This document shows, in pieces, positions 1-8,335 of a DNA stretch of 55,831 nucleotides (within the stretch, counting starts at the first letter, position 1; each line of letters starts with the position of its first letter). The DNA is taken from positions 1 through 55,831 of the forward strand of contig VGIR01000009.1 of assembly GCA_016867815.1 (NCBI GenBank), in the 5' to 3' direction. Source of the stretch: a candidate division WOR-3 bacterium. Lineage in GTDB: Bacteria; Hydrothermota; Tepidihabitantia; Tepidihabitantales; Tepidihabitantaceae. The notes below the pieces were generated by a model. That model did no database searches. It had not been told where the DNA came from and saw only the letters and a program-made list of their open reading frames with translations. A program made the position numbers and the translations under genes.

Positions 1-2
1 CG

Positions 3-155
3 ATTCAGGCCTATCTCACGGCGGCGGTGATGAACTTGAAGTGCCTGGCGGCACTCCTTCTCATGCTCCTCAGTTGGTTCTTCAGGCCGAGGCCAACATC
101 AGACCAGCCGATACCAGCATCGTCACCAATCTAAGGGTGGTTTCTCAACAGCCCC
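3..155 (+). mobile_element. 3' end of an IS1182-like DDE transposase, cut by the window edge
   Basis: An open frame runs from base 3 to a TAA at 132-134 and encodes 43 residues. It begins IQAYLTAAVMNLK, then a leucine-rich stretch and SWFFRP. This is the usual C-terminal end of IS1182/IS5-type DDE transposases, which carry a QAYLTAAVxNLKRL motif; I recognise it from memory of the family. Just after the stop, 136-155 reads like a terminal inverted repeat (TTTCTCAACAGCCCC). The element therefore probably ends near 155, and the rest of it lies left of the window. The fragment may be the end of an intact element. Confidence 0.55.
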
Positions 156-398
156 AGTATCCCTGATTCGCCCGAGGAAGGTCGCTCGGTTGCCAGCACC
201 GCACCTCCGATGTGCTTGTGCACGAGTGAGAACATTAGACCGGTAGCCCGCTTAGTCAAGCTGGTTTGTCAGACGCGTGTGCGTAGGACGGCGATTCTAC
301 AACGCTGTAGGATGGCGCGGAAGCCGAGAATCGGTCTTAAGTTCAGCACTCTCAATTCACTATTCGCTGCTGCCCCGAGATGACTCCCCCGCCCCCCG
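156..398. other. Stretch without a recognisable gene
   Basis: Between the IS end and the first 12-bp repeat tract I see no reading frame with a ribosome binding site, no RNA-like fold and no family resemblance. Confidence 0.5.
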
Positions 399-686
399 GA
401 CAGTATACAGGATTCAGTAGACAGGAGTCAGGGAGGCTGTCTCGGACATTGTCTGGCGGACTCCTTCGTCCTCTGTCCGGAGAGGAGTCTGGAGAAGAGC
501 CTGACCGGGAGTTCCGGAGTCTGTGTGCCAAGCAGCAGGGGATGCAACTCGCCGGTCTGCAGTCCGGGTTCTTCTCCACTGAGTCCGGCCGCTTGTGGCC
601 CGAACAGCAGTCGAGGCAGCAGTCCGGGTTGCGTGCGGGTCAATCTCCGGACTTGCCTGCCGGTCTGTTTCCCGTTCAGTCTTGTT
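399..686 (-). repeat. 12-bp register repeat, tract A
   Basis: Cut into 12-mers from 411, successive units keep a fixed phase for about 23 units, with GTC/GCA at unit positions 5-7 (aggagtcaggga, ctctgtccggag, aggagtctggag, ggcagcagtccg). On the minus strand the units read like CAGGCTCTTCTC and CAGACTCCTCTC, close to the AAAGCTCnnnnn units of the tracts at 818-1141 and 53675-53957. All frames are largely open because the units lack stops, so open frames here are weak evidence of coding. Confidence 0.7.
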
Positions 687-817
687 CGCCGGCCCGCCAA
701 CGCGGGTGGATCGACTGCCGTGTGTGCCGTGAGACGTGCTGGTTTCGGGAGTAATGCGACTTCGTCCATATGTAGTGGTTTAACCGTTTCTGACACAATT
801 CTGCCGTGGGGGGGATG

Positions 818-1141
818 ACCCGGAGGCTGCCTGGTGAGCTGCAGTCGCCGACGCAGTGCCGGATGCACTGACTCATGGAATCACCGGTGCCTTGGCCCGA
901 GAAATGACCCAAGCAATGACGCGAGCTTTTGCTGGTGCAATGACGCGAGCGATTTCGTGAGCTTTGACTTGTGCAATGTCGCGCGCAATGAACGATGGAG
1001 GTTGAGGTCGAGGTTAAGGTCGAGTGCAGGACGGAATCGCCGATGCAGTTGAGTACGCGGTGAACGATGGGTCTGCCGGTGCTTCGACCCATGCTTCGCC
1101 GTGTGCCTAGCGAGGTTCAATCGCGCTTGCGGCGCGAGCTT
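818..1141 (-). repeat. 12-bp register repeat, tract B
   Basis: About 27 consecutive 12-mers stay in phase from 818 to 1141, for example caatgacgcgag at 914-925 and again at 938-949, caatgtcgcgcg at 974-985, gaggttgaggtc at 998-1009 and gaggttaaggtc at 1010-1021. On the minus strand they read AAAGCTCGCGTC, ATCGCTCGCGTC, AAAGCTCACGAA and ATTGCACCAGCA, the same core as the plus-strand tract at 53675-53957. Stops interrupt the frame that would give alanine every fourth residue, so I treat it as non-coding repeat DNA. Confidence 0.8.
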
Positions 1142-1281
1142 TCCAGTTTCCGGCCGATTCTGATGGAATCTCAGGTGTTTGCTCCGAACAACAGAGGTCG
1201 GCTCGCGCGCCAGGCGTGCCGGGCGACATCGGTCCTGTAGTGTCCTGATTCACCGCTACTTAGCCGCGTCGGCGGCTCGTA

Positions 1282-1309
1282 TTGACACGGTGATGCCGGG
1301 TACTAAAAT
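1282..1309 (+). promoter_or_regulatory. Sigma-A-type promoter for the 1424-3956 genes
   Basis: TTGACA (1282-1287), 16 bp, TAAAAT (1304-1309). Transcription would start near 1316, leaving a leader of about 108 nt before the GTG at 1424. The leader holds a small hairpin at 1322-1335. Confidence 0.65.
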
Positions 1310-1321
1310 GTACATGGGAGT

Positions 1322-1335
1322 GGCGGTTCGCCGCC
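1322..1335 (+). other. Small UUCG-loop hairpin in the 5' leader
   Basis: GGCGG-TTCG-CCGCC followed by TTT. The stable cUUCGg-type tetraloop sits a few bases after the predicted transcription start. It could protect the 5' end or act as a weak attenuator; nothing else in the leader supports a choice. Confidence 0.4.
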
Positions 1336-1423
1336 TTTCCAAGCGGTAAGCATATATCTATGTATGAAACCGGTCATGCTTATACCAAATCGCGCCTCAG
1401 CGCATAACCACAGAGGAGGAACT

Positions 1424-1729
1424 GTGCGCAAGTTCAAGAGGCTCTTTCCCGTCTTTCTGGTCACAATTCTGCTGGCAGGTTGGACTATGGCTCAAGCCGC
1501 GGGAGCGGCCGGAGTCGTCCAGTGCCAGGGCGCAGGGATATCGAAGACGCAGCCAATTCCCGGCTACAGCCACGCCCCTGGCCCGCTACGGCTCGACTTC
1601 GGGACCGTGGTCAGGGACACCGCAGACGAGCATAGCATTGAGCCGGGCAAATGGGAGGCCCCGCGCTACGGCTCCCTGTGGAACTCGGTCTTCACCTGGA
1701 GCTGGTTCAGTCTGCTGATTTCGCGATAG
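1424..1729 (+). CDS. Small secreted protein of unknown function
   Basis: The protein has 101 residues. GTG 1424 is chosen because a strong ribosome site (AGAGGAGGA, 1412-1420) lies just upstream; an in-frame ATG at 1364 has none. The start reads RKFKRLFPVFLVTILLAGW, followed by AQAAGA, a clear signal peptide with a basic n-region, hydrophobic core and Ala-x-Ala cleavage site. The mature part is about 75 residues, rich in Gly, Pro and Trp, with one cysteine. I recognise no family. A consensus promoter lies 115 bp upstream and an HTH-like gene follows 61 bp downstream. Expression is likely; the function is unknown. Confidence 0.55.
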   Translation: MRKFKRLFPVFLVTILLAGWTMAQAAGAAGVVQCQGAGISKTQPIPGYSHAPGPLRLDFGTVVRDTADEHSIEPGKWEAPRYGSLWNSVFTWSWFSLLISR

Positions 1730-1790
1730 GATTCGACCCGTGGCCTGAGAAGGTGCCATGAAACCATCCAGCAGCACAGGAGGCACGGCG

Positions 1791-2840
1791 ATGTCGCCGC
1801 TTCTGGCTGAGATGGAACGAGTGATAACCGGGATCGCCGACCTGAACCGGCGCAGCGCCTACGCCGCGCTTGAATCCGCCTTCGGCGGCTTGAAGGCGGC
1901 GTCCGCGAGGTTGAGCGAAGCCGAGACTTCGGAGTTCATCGAGATGGTCCACCTGGTCCTGCTGCAGTTCGCGCGCGGCGAGACCATCCGTGTCTCCGGT
2001 CCCCGGCAGGCCCGAGAGTTAGACGTCTGCCTGAAGTATGACGATGTCTACGAGGCCGCCCTGTACCGGGCGATGGAATTCCCGGCCCGCAATCTGTTCG
2101 ACCACCTGGAGGAGTACACGCCCCACCAGTACCTGCATGCCGCCCTGCGGGTCATGGGCAAGGAGTACTACCGGGTACTCAAGGATTCTTACCACACCGA
2201 CAGCATCCTCGAGGAGGCGGTGGCGATGAGAGATGACGAGCCGGGCGCCCCGGCATTCGCGGGACCTGAGGAAGCCGCGGGCCGAGCCGACGGCGACTGC
2301 TCTCCGGAGGCACTGACTGTAGTCGGGCCGGAAGAGGAGATACCGACTGCGCACCTGCCCGAGGACCTGTCCGGGCAGTCAGCCGACGAGGAGCTGTTCT
2401 ACAACTGGCATGACGGGAACCTGTCGCGCCTGGAATTGACGCGGTTCTACGGTCTGACCATGGAGCGGGTGAACCAGGCACTGCTGCGCGTCGCGCTCAT
2501 GCACGAGAACGGCCGGCACTACGGTATGGTCAAGTGGCTGATAGAGATGGGCGAGGACGGTGACATTATCTGGCTTCTGTCCAAGGGTATGACGGCCGCG
2601 GACGTCGGACAGAAGGTACACCGGAACCAGTGGGTCGTGTACAAGCACCGGGACGCGGTGCTGAGGCGTTTCAAGGTGCTGCGGCTGGCGGGCGCGGAGG
2701 GGAGGGCCTTCTGCGCCAGGCTGTTCGGTCTGCACGCCGGTGCGGACCCCGGGAAACACGTCCCCCCGGCTTCCCGCGACTGGGCGGTGAAGATGGGCCT
2801 GATGGCATCAGGAACCGAGGCCACGGCCCCACCGGGCTAG
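1791..2840 (+). CDS. Unknown helical protein with a helix-turn-helix-like C-terminal half
   Basis: The protein has 349 residues. ATG 1791 is preferred over ATG 1758 because AGGAGG lies 7 bp upstream of it. Residues about 1-145 are alpha-helical, then comes an acidic, proline-rich linker. Residues about 215-300 contain a segment (LSRLELTRFYGLTMERVNQA) that reads like a sigma-region-4 or HTH helix pair, and a second HTH-like stretch around TAADVGQKVHRNQWVVYKH. There is no signal peptide. The next gene starts 21 bp downstream and carries an anti-sigma-type zinc motif. A divergent sigma-like or other DNA-binding regulator is possible. This is an inference from pattern, not a family hit. Confidence 0.5.
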   Translation: MSPLLAEMERVITGIADLNRRSAYAALESAFGGLKAASARLSEAETSEFIEMVHLVLLQFARGETIRVSGPRQARELDVCLKYDDVYEAALYRAMEFPARNLFDHLEEYTPHQYLHAALRVMGKEYYRVLKDSYHTDSILEEAVAMRDDEPGAPAFAGPEEAAGRADGDCSPEALTVVGPEEEIPTAHLPEDLSGQSADEELFYNWHDGNLSRLELTRFYGLTMERVNQALLRVALMHENGRHYGMVKWLIEMGEDGDIIWLLSKGMTAADVGQKVHRNQWVVYKHRDAVLRRFKVLRLAGAEGRAFCARLFGLHAGADPGKHVPPASRDWAVKMGLMASGTEATAPPG

Positions 2841-2861
2841 GCGCACGCTGAGAGGATATGT

Positions 2862-3956
2862 GTGTCCGCGGACCCGGTGATTCGCCCCCAGAACTGCAGC
2901 CTGGTCCGGACGCTGATTGCCGACTGGGCAAAAACCAAAGGCAAGCCATTTCCCTACCTGCAGGTCGGTGAGCACCTGGCGCAGTGTCCCGCCTGCCTGT
3001 CGTGGGCTACTGCCATCGCCTATCAACCCACCGACCATTACGTCCGCGCCCTGCGCCTGCGGCTCTCCTGGGTAATCAGCATACTCGGTCAGTCGGTCCT
3101 CCGCGCCTGGTCCAATAACCAGGACCTGAAGTTCGACCTCGTGCGCGCGCAGGACCCCGCAGGGGTGCGGGACAGGGTCGGCCGACGCCTGTCCCAGTGC
3201 GAGAGTTTCAATCCCGAGATGAAGGAGCAGGTGTCCCAGATCCGCGAGTTGATGCCCGATCTCGCCACCGGCGCGCCGCCCGGCGGGCTGGAGCCGTACG
3301 CGCTGGCGCGCTACTTCCTTGAAACCGCGCTGGCGATGGCGCCGCAATCCGAGCAGCGCCTGAAGCTCCTGGATCAGCTCGGTATCGTCGAGTTCACGCG
3401 GGCGGTGGGCGAACAGCGGGCGGGTAGCAAGGAGAAGGCAGACCGTCATTTCCAGCAGGCCAAGGAGCGCTACCAACAAGTCCTGGCGGCAGACGTCGGG
3501 GATGGCACGCAGGCCAGGGAGCTGAAGGTCGGCGAGAAGATCGACCGGGTCTCGGCCCGTCTCAGCCTCGCCCAGGTTGAGTATGTACAGGGCGACCACT
3601 CCCCGGCTGCCCTGCAGAAGGCGATCGAGCACTGCATCGGTGCGCAACGGCTGGTCTCCGAGCTGGGTCTGGCCGAGGAGGAGTTCACCCGCATACAGAG
3701 CAATCTGCTGATCTGCTACCTGCGGCTGTTCCTCGACCACGACCAAACCGAAGGGTACGCCCAGGCGCAGCGGCTGGCCAGGGAAACGTGCGCCGAACCC
3801 GACGTCGCGCGAGTTTTCCTGAAGCGATGGGTAGCAGACGGCGAAGATCCGGAACTGGCGCAGCTGCTTTCGTCCCCGCGGGCAAGAGACCTGTCAGATT
3901 ATCTGCGGGCCGAGGCGCAGCGAGTCCTGCGCGCCGAAGCAGTCGCGGCGAGCTGA
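2862..3956 (+). CDS. Zinc-finger (anti-sigma-like) N-terminus with TPR-like helical repeats
   Basis: The protein has 364 residues, from GTG 2862 behind GAGAGGA. Near residue 45 the motif EHLAQCPACLSW gives H-x3-C-x2-C, the zinc-binding signature of ZAS/zf-HC2 anti-sigma domains. The rest is helical. Residues about 145-290 alternate helices in TPR style (ERYQQVLAADVG, KIDRVSARLSLAQVEYVQG). No membrane segment is visible, so it is not a classical transmembrane anti-sigma factor. Tight coupling to the HTH-like gene upstream suggests the two act together, perhaps as regulator and metal- or redox-sensitive partner. The pairing is an inference. Confidence 0.55.
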   Translation: MSADPVIRPQNCSLVRTLIADWAKTKGKPFPYLQVGEHLAQCPACLSWATAIAYQPTDHYVRALRLRLSWVISILGQSVLRAWSNNQDLKFDLVRAQDPAGVRDRVGRRLSQCESFNPEMKEQVSQIRELMPDLATGAPPGGLEPYALARYFLETALAMAPQSEQRLKLLDQLGIVEFTRAVGEQRAGSKEKADRHFQQAKERYQQVLAADVGDGTQARELKVGEKIDRVSARLSLAQVEYVQGDHSPAALQKAIEHCIGAQRLVSELGLAEEEFTRIQSNLLICYLRLFLDHDQTEGYAQAQRLARETCAEPDVARVFLKRWVADGEDPELAQLLSSPRARDLSDYLRAEAQRVLRAEAVAAS

Positions 3957-4019
3957 GAGCGATGGCACAATCGGCGATTCCCGGCGCGGTCGGGCGGCCG
4001 CCCGGAACCGGTGCTCTGC

Positions 4020-4047
4020 TTGACACTCGGGTTTTCCGGCCTAAAGT
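4020..4047 (+). promoter_or_regulatory. Possible promoter of the envelope operon
   Basis: TTGACA (4020-4025), 16 bp, TAAAGT (4042-4047), about 290 bp before the lipoprotein gene. A closer TATAGT at 4238-4243 lacks a good -35, so either may be used. Otherwise the 3957-4333 gap shows no gene. Confidence 0.4.
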
Positions 4048-4333
4048 TCTCCCTGACCCGGGCCTTGGCTGGCCCGAGTCGGTGGCCGGTATCGCGATCG
4101 GGCTCATGGAGATGAGCCGGCGCGGTTTGGCCGGTTGACAGCCTGACGGTTGCCAACCGGACTGTCCGTTGAGGGATCCCGGCGGACGCGAGGCGCTCCA
4201 GAGCGAGGCCGAGCTGCCGGGCTCCAAGTGAATGGTGTATAGTTAAAGTTGCCGCACAGCCGGTAAAGGGAAAGTTCCCGGTAGGGGACTCGTCCCGGGA
4301 CGGCGACGCGGCGAGTGAGCAAAGGGAGGCAGA

Positions 4334-5416
4334 ATGAGTCTGTGGTGTGTACAGAGCGGGCGCCATCGGCGGCAGCGGCTGGCCGGGGCGGCGCTGTGCG
4401 CGCTGCTGGCCGTAGCTTTTTTCGGCTGCGGCCGGACCGCGCCGGAGGGATTCTGGGAGCCGACCAAGGACGACACGGCCGGAATAAAGGCGGTGATCGA
4501 GGCGAACAAGGGCTACTTCCGGACCGGGCTGGCGGAACTGGCCATGATGATGTGCGACACCGCTCTGCCGGGCACGACGCGTATGATCCTCGGCGACGAG
4601 CTGCTGGGCAACCGGTTCAAGGGCAGGTACCGGCTGGATGCGATGGAGCACGTGCTCGACTCGCAGGCATTCAAGTACACGTTCATCGCCGGGCTGAACC
4701 TCGACAGCCTGATGCGGGTTGACTCCCTGCGGAACCCCTGGGAGACGACCTGGGTCGAACCCGGTTCCGAGACCACGTGCACCGTGACCATGGCCGAGAC
4801 GATCTTCGGAACGCTGGTCACCCACGCGTGGAAAAAGACCACCTATCTGTATGATTCGCAGATCGTCATCTCGCCGACGGAGACGCTGCGTCTCCCGTTC
4901 TACTCGGCCGTGATGGATTCTTGCGACACCACCATCACCAAGCCGATAGCCGGCGCCTCATTTGAGGGCTGCGTGCTGAAGAAGGAGGACGGCGAGTGGA
5001 CGCTCTGGAAGATGGCCGGCGGCGGGCGGTTCTATGCGCCCGGTCCGGACGACGCGCCCTACATCGTCCGTTTCGCCCTCAAGACCGCGGATAACCGGGT
5101 GGACACGGTGAACCTGCGGCCGGACACCACCCATTACGGGATCCAGCGGTTCTACTCCGTCGACGACCAGCTACTGACTTATTCCGTCGGCGACCGGGTG
5201 ACGGTGACAAGCCTGTTCACGAACATGGGCGACGCCTTTGACTACCTCTACTTCAACGGGAAGCGGTACGAGTTCCGTGATACCTTGAAGTTCGATTCGC
5301 TGAGCCCCGGCAGCATCTACCGGTTGTCGCTGGAGCATATTCCCGCGCCCGTGCTCTGGGACGTGGACGGCGACTACAGCGCCACCACCTGGGGCATACC
5401 GATCCGGATTCAGTAG
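4334..5416 (+). CDS. Lipoprotein of unknown function
   Basis: The protein has 360 residues, from ATG 4334 behind GGGAGG. The N-terminus is basic (RHRRQR), then hydrophobic, then AVAFFGCG, a lipobox-like site with the acylated cysteine at residue 32, so the protein should be anchored in a membrane facing the periplasm or outside. The mature region is mixed alpha/beta with many Asp and Thr (for example DTALPGTTRMILGDELLG) and ends in a beta-rich part. I recognise no family. It is the first gene of a tight operon with a TonB receptor, a secreted protein and a PorV-like protein (gaps 15, 9 and 10 bp), so it probably assists outer-membrane assembly, binding or secretion there. Confidence 0.7.
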   Translation: MSLWCVQSGRHRRQRLAGAALCALLAVAFFGCGRTAPEGFWEPTKDDTAGIKAVIEANKGYFRTGLAELAMMMCDTALPGTTRMILGDELLGNRFKGRYRLDAMEHVLDSQAFKYTFIAGLNLDSLMRVDSLRNPWETTWVEPGSETTCTVTMAETIFGTLVTHAWKKTTYLYDSQIVISPTETLRLPFYSAVMDSCDTTITKPIAGASFEGCVLKKEDGEWTLWKMAGGGRFYAPGPDDAPYIVRFALKTADNRVDTVNLRPDTTHYGIQRFYSVDDQLLTYSVGDRVTVTSLFTNMGDAFDYLYFNGKRYEFRDTLKFDSLSPGSIYRLSLEHIPAPVLWDVDGDYSATTWGIPIRIQ

Positions 5417-5431
5417 GAGAGGAGGCTGGAG

Positions 5432-8326
5432 ATGAAAAGCTTAAGACTTCGTACTTCGTTCCTGGTCCTGGCCGTGCTGGCTATCGCCGGCATCGCCCTG
5501 GCCGCCAACACCGGGACTGTCGCCGGCCGGGTGACTGACAGGCAGACCGGCGAGCCGCTGATCGGTGCCAGCGTAGTGGTCGACGGCACCGAACTCGGGA
5601 ACGCCACCGACCTCAACGGTCAGTACCAGATCATCAACATACCGCCCGGCACGTACAGCTTGACGGCGTCCTACACCGGCTACAACGATCTCAAGTCCAC
5701 GGGCGTGCTCGTCGTCCAGGACAACGCCACGACCGTCGACTTCAAGTTGTCGGTGACGGTGATCGAGCTCAAGAAGGTGATCGAGGTCGTCGCCAAGAAG
5801 AAGGAACTGGTGACACGTTCCGCCGTGTCGGTGGAAAGAGTCATCACTTCCGAGGACTTCAAGCGGCTGCCGGTGACGAGCCTTTCCGACCTGGTCGGGA
5901 TGCAGGCGGGCGTCTCCCAGTCCAATCGCGGCGGGTGGACCCACATCCGCGGCGGCCGGTTCAATGACGTGGCCTATCTGGTCGACGGCGTGTCCGCCCA
6001 GGACGCGCTGGTCGGCACGCTTTGGTCATCGCCGAAGCCGACCACCGACGCTCTGCAGTCAGTCGTCGTGATCACCGGCGGTTTCGACGCCGAGTATGGT
6101 TCTGCCATGTCCGGCATCATCAAGGCCGTGACCAAGGAGGGCGGGACCAGGACGACCGGTCGCCTCGGTTACACAACCGACGACGTCTTCCCGGCCAACT
6201 CCGGCTACAACTACGGCTATAACCGGCTGACGTTCTCGCTGGGCGGGCCGACGCCGATCTGGAAGCGCCTTCGCTACTTCCTGTCGACCGAGTACCTGAA
6301 GACGGACGATGCCTCGGGAATCCGCTACAAAATCAACTCGCCCCGCGGCGAGTACGCGGTCGAGGGCAAGCTCACCCTGCAGATGCCGAAGGAGTTCGGC
6401 CTGACCCGGGAAGGGCTGAAGTTCACCCTGGACGGCTACCACTCGAACTACCAGTGGCAGAGCTGGGGCAACTCCTACAAGTACTACCTGGCCGGGCTCT
6501 TTGCCAACCGGGTGCGTTCGCAGAAAGCCAATTTCACCATCAACCACCTGCTCTCACCGACAACGGTCTACGAAGTGAAGGTCGGTGCGTTCCAGACGTC
6601 GTTCATCCGGACGGTGCGCAACTCCGCGGCCGAGGCGGCCGACACGGCCGGGTTCTGGGGTACGCTCCGGAAAACCGGTATCTGGAACCGCTACATCTTC
6701 CGCGCCGAAGACTGGGTGTTCAACTACCAGAAATACTCGGACTACGAGCTGGCTCACGGTGGGACCGATACCATCAAGTCGATGCGCGACGCGGTGCTCA
6801 AGCTCTACCGGTCTTTCTGGCTGGACGCCAACGGCAATCCGGTCTACGCTCATGCCGGGAAAAAGAACTTCTCGTCCGGGTACGCGATGATCGACAACCC
6901 GTGGGGCGTGGCCGGGCTCTTCGTTACCGAGGGCGATGAGCGAACCTGGCACTACCGCTCGACCGAACAGGTCCTGGGCAAGATAGACCTGACCCACACC
7001 GTGTCGAAGATCCACGAGATCAAGACCGGCCTTGACGTGACGTCGTACTCGCTCTCCGAGTACACAAACTCGCTGCCCTGGGACATGAACCCGTTCTGGG
7101 ATGCCTATAACTACAAGCCGCTGGTCGTGGCCGGGTACGTGCAGGACCGGGCCGACTTCGAGGACCTGGTGGTCCGGGCCGGGATCCGACTCGACTACCT
7201 CGATTCGAAGGCGAAGGTGCGCGCGTTCCCGGAAAGCCTGGGCGCGCAGCCAAACATCGCCGACTCGCTGCTGCCGGTGCCGGCCAAGTACCGGCTGGCG
7301 CCGCGCCTCGGCCTCTCCTACCCGATCACCGAGCGGATCAAGTTCCGCTTCAGCTACGGCCACTTCTACAAGAACCCGTCTTTCTCCGACCTGTACACGT
7401 ACGCGGACCGGACCGCAGCCGAGCTGCGGAGCCGCGGCAATGTCATCGTCGGCAATGCCGACATGGGCGCGGAGAAGACCATCGCCTATGAGATGGGTTT
7501 CGATGCCCAGTTGACCGACATCTTCGCGTTCGACCTGACCGCGTTCTACAAGGACGTCTTCGACCTGTCCGGCGTGCGCACCGTCCAGGCACTGCCCCAG
7601 CCCTACACCATGTACTACAACGTGGAGTACGCGCGGATCCAGGGCCTGGAGGCGACGATGACGAAGGTGCTCGACCAGTACTGGTCGAGCCGCATCGGCT
7701 ACACGTTCCAGATAGCGAAGGGCACGGCTTCGACCGCCGACGCCCAGTACCAGCGCTCGACGCCGCGGCAGCTCGACTACTTCCTCGACCAGGACGTCCG
7801 CCACTCGTTCCACGGCGACCTGGCCTTCTCGTTCCCGTCCGACTTCGGCTTCGTGCCGATGCGGGACTTCGAAGCAGCGGGCGTGCTCAACTACAGTACC
7901 GGTACGCCCTACACGCCGACCGACCAGAAGGGCAACCAGATCGGGCTGTCAAATTCCGCCCGGCTGCCCAGCACCTACCAGCTTGACGGCCGGCTCGGCA
8001 AGGACTTCACGTTCGCCGGCATGTCGCTCTCGATCAACTGCGACATCACGAACGTGCTGAACACCGAGATCATCACGGGCGTGTTCGCTGCGACCGGCAA
8101 GCCCGACAACACCGGCCGAGTCATCACCCCCCTGGAGTTCAGCGCCGCCGGATTCCTCTTCGGCGACCCCTTCTATCACCCCGCGCGCGACTACGACCAC
8201 GACGGGTTCATTACCCGTGAAGAGCAGTTCGTTTCCTACCTCAAGGCCTACGATGACGCGAACATCTCGCCGACGCGCTACGGCCCGCCGCGCAAGATCA
8301 AGCTCGGCCTGAGCCTGGCGTTCTAA
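5432..8326 (+). CDS. TonB-dependent receptor with carboxypeptidase-regulatory-like N-terminal domain
   Basis: The protein has 964 residues. The signal peptide ends near residue 24. Residues about 28-115 form a CarboxypepD_reg-like beta-sandwich (GTVAGRVTDRQTGEPLIGAS). A plug domain follows (about 130-235; LPVTSLSDLVGMQAGV, IRGGRFNDVAYLVDG), then a long 22-strand-type barrel ending in RKIKLGLSLAF, with a C-terminal aromatic as in outer-membrane barrels. Around residue 920 there is a canonical EF-hand loop (DYDHDGFITREE). Such receptors import large or scarce ligands using TonB energy; the ligand cannot be read from sequence. In this operon it may instead be part of a secretion or attachment complex. 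Confidence 0.85.
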   Translation: MKSLRLRTSFLVLAVLAIAGIALAANTGTVAGRVTDRQTGEPLIGASVVVDGTELGNATDLNGQYQIINIPPGTYSLTASYTGYNDLKSTGVLVVQDNATTVDFKLSVTVIELKKVIEVVAKKKELVTRSAVSVERVITSEDFKRLPVTSLSDLVGMQAGVSQSNRGGWTHIRGGRFNDVAYLVDGVSAQDALVGTLWSSPKPTTDALQSVVVITGGFDAEYGSAMSGIIKAVTKEGGTRTTGRLGYTTDDVFPANSGYNYGYNRLTFSLGGPTPIWKRLRYFLSTEYLKTDDASGIRYKINSPRGEYAVEGKLTLQMPKEFGLTREGLKFTLDGYHSNYQWQSWGNSYKYYLAGLFANRVRSQKANFTINHLLSPTTVYEVKVGAFQTSFIRTVRNSAAEAADTAGFWGTLRKTGIWNRYIFRAEDWVFNYQKYSDYELAHGGTDTIKSMRDAVLKLYRSFWLDANGNPVYAHAGKKNFSSGYAMIDNPWGVAGLFVTEGDERTWHYRSTEQVLGKIDLTHTVSKIHEIKTGLDVTSYSLSEYTNSLPWDMNPFWDAYNYKPLVVAGYVQDRADFEDLVVRAGIRLDYLDSKAKVRAFPESLGAQPNIADSLLPVPAKYRLAPRLGLSYPITERIKFRFSYGHFYKNPSFSDLYTYADRTAAELRSRGNVIVGNADMGAEKTIAYEMGFDAQLTDIFAFDLTAFYKDVFDLSGVRTVQALPQPYTMYYNVEYARIQGLEATMTKVLDQYWSSRIGYTFQIAKGTASTADAQYQRSTPRQLDYFLDQDVRHSFHGDLAFSFPSDFGFVPMRDFEAAGVLNYSTGTPYTPTDQKGNQIGLSNSARLPSTYQLDGRLGKDFTFAGMSLSINCDITNVLNTEIITGVFAATGKPDNTGRVITPLEFSAAGFLFGDPFYHPARDYDHDGFITREEQFVSYLKAYDDANISPTRYGPPRKIKLGLSLAF

Positions 8327-8335
8327 GGAGCAACC

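Noticed and set aside
399-1141. CRISPR array or protein-coding repeats in the left-hand tracts
   Set aside because: There is no repeat-spacer alternation; the 12-bp units are contiguous. Stops interrupt the alanine frame in tract B, so a conserved protein is unlikely there.
1364-1423. Upstream ATG start for the small secreted protein
   Set aside because: No ribosome site precedes it, and it would bury the signal peptide; GTG 1424 has AGGAGGA directly upstream.
6554-7813. Long minus-strand open frame inside the TonB receptor
   Set aside because: Shadow of third-position GC bias; no ribosome site or domain.
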